A stretch of DNA of 5,856 bases from Candidatus Eiseniibacteriota bacterium (GTDB lineage: Bacteria; Eisenbacteria; RBG-16-71-46; CAIMUX01; VGJL01). Below, one piece after another: positions 4,987-5,856 of this stretch (the stretch's first letter is position 1; every line of letters begins with the position of its first letter). Under the pieces are notes generated by a model that worked only from the letters and a program-made list of their open reading frames with translations, did no database searches and had not been told where the DNA came from. The stretch is taken from NCBI GenBank assembly GCA_014729455.1, contig WJJW01000377.1, positions 1-5,856 of the forward strand, given 5' to 3'. The position numbers and the translations under genes are program-made.

Positions 4987-5856
4987 TTACCGCCAGTCGC
5001 CGGAGGCGATGAATGCGCCCCAGTAGAACGGATGGGTACTGGCGCCCCGACGCCGACGTTCATCGAGCATCGTCAGATCCGCCTCCCGCAGGGCATCGAT
5101 CGTCTCCCGTTTCCCTTCGAGCCTGCCCCGGTAGAATGCGTCCATCCAGCGTCTCGTTTCCTCGTCTCGGACCGACCAGAGGCTCGTGATGAGCGTTCGC
5201 GTCCCGGCGACCCGAAAGGCGCGTCGGAGGCCGAGCACCCCCTCGCCGTTGAGCACCTCTCCGACGCCCGTCTCACAGGCGGAGAGGACCGCCCAATCGA
5301 CGCCGGAGAGGTCGAGGGCGGCGATCTCCTGAGCCGTCAGGATGCCGTCGTCCTGATCCGGTGCGGTCGCCTCGCGTCGGTTCCCCCCGGCGAGGACGAG
5401 ACCGGAGAGGAGCAGCGGATTCTCCACCTCCCGCACGCTCCGATCCTCCTCTGCGGCGTTCTCATCCGAGACGAGCAGACCGATTCCGCGTGTCCCCCCG
5501 AAGCCGGAGGGGCAGGTCCCGTTGAGGAAGTAGCCGTGGGTCGCGATGTGGAGCAGTCGGTTGCCGGGCGCCTGTCGCTTGACCGCCGTCTCGGTCGCCG
5601 CCGGGCCGGTCAGGAGCCGGACGGGTGCGGGCATCGAGGCCGGTTCGTGATACGAGCGCCAGAGCTCTGCGACGGCCTCGGCCTCCTCGAGCGAGCCGGG
5701 CAAGGGAGGAAAGCGGAGCGAGCGGAGCCCGGCGCAGTCGGGCCGAGGACCGCGGAACAGCATGGCCGTCGACGGGGGATCGCTCGTCATCGTCCCTTCC
5801 GGTCCGGTCGCGTTCGGCGGAGCGGCGACCGTCTCGTCGAAGTCCGGGGCGCCGAG
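4987..5856 (-). CDS. CHAT domain protein, C-terminal protease domain (5'-truncated by the window edge)
   Basis: The visible 289 residues form most of a CHAT (caspase-HetF-associated with TPRs) cysteine protease domain. The frame stays open through base 5856, and the upstream residues LGAPDFDE are the usual opening of this region in CHAT proteins, so the ATG at 5790 is internal. Landmarks in visible numbering: RPDCAGLRSLRFPPLPGS (about 38-55), catalytic His107 in HIATHGYF, DGILTAQEIAALDLS (about 170-184), catalytic Cys194 in LSACETGVGE, RRAFRVAGTRTLITSLWSV (about 211-228), and the C-terminal HPFYWGAFIASGDWR. Both dyad residues (codons at 5536-5538 and 5275-5277) are present, so an active protease is expected. 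Full-length relatives often carry N-terminal TPR repeats; that part is off the window. CHAT relatives act in separase-like cleavage, in gasdermin-linked cell death and in Craspase, but no partner is visible here. Likely cytoplasmic. It ends in TAA, 54 bases from the convergent DUF4396 stop. Confidence 0.92.
   Translation of the reverse strand, partial: LGAPDFDETVAAPPNATGPEGTMTSDPPSTAMLFRGPRPDCAGLRSLRFPPLPGSLEEAEAVAELWRSYHEPASMPAPVRLLTGPAATETAVKRQAPGNRLLHIATHGYFLNGTCPSGFGGTRGIGLLVSDENAAEEDRSVREVENPLLLSGLVLAGGNRREATAPDQDDGILTAQEIAALDLSGVDWAVLSACETGVGEVLNGEGVLGLRRAFRVAGTRTLITSLWSVRDEETRRWMDAFYRGRLEGKRETIDALREADLTMLDERRRRGASTHPFYWGAFIASGDWR

Noticed and set aside
4987..5790. CHAT gene starting at the ATG at 5790
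   Set aside because: The frame is open to the window edge, the 22 codons upstream (LGAPDFDE and onward) match the normal continuation of a CHAT domain, and there is no clear ribosome site before 5790. The gene is partial, not short.

Overview
This is a high-GC bacterial window with four protein genes, two of which are cut by the window edges. The secreted proteins resemble those of high-GC FCB-group lineages (Eisenbacteria- or Krumholzibacteria-like): a long FG-GAP repeat protein ending in a FlgD/T9SS-type C-terminal domain, and a secreted protease-like protein. The CHAT protein also fits that setting. The taxon is inferred from protein style only; there is no rRNA or other marker here.

Layout. 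(1) Bases 1-343, minus strand: N-terminus of a secreted protein with a signal peptide and a stretch like the prodomain of S8 (subtilisin-like) peptidases; it runs off the left edge. (2) Bases 344-664: a non-coding spacer holding a clear extended -10 promoter, a small leader hairpin and a Shine-Dalgarno for that gene, a G8 tract, and inverted repeats just after the stop of the next gene upstream. (3) Bases 665-4048, minus strand: a 1127-residue secreted protein with fourteen FG-GAP repeats, each with a DxDxDG-type calcium loop (probably two seven-bladed propellers), then a fibronectin-III-like module and a C-terminal sorting/FlgD-Ig-like domain. (4) Bases 4049-4266: a divergent spacer. (5) Bases 4267-4932, plus strand: a membrane protein of the DUF4396 family with a His-Cys-x3-Cys motif. 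(6) Bases 4987-5856, minus strand: the C-terminal protease domain of a CHAT protein with its His/Cys dyad intact; it runs off the right edge, so its N-terminal part (often TPR repeats in this family) is not visible.

The genes do not form one operon. The FG-GAP and protease-like genes point the same way but the second has its own promoter. DUF4396 diverges from FG-GAP and converges on CHAT with a 54-bp gap. The S8-like and FG-GAP products are predicted to be exported, the DUF4396 product to sit in the inner membrane, and the CHAT product to be cytoplasmic. No CRISPR array, tRNA, rRNA, insertion sequence or attachment site was seen. The most useful lead is the intact CHAT protease, whose regulatory half and possible partner genes lie outside the window.
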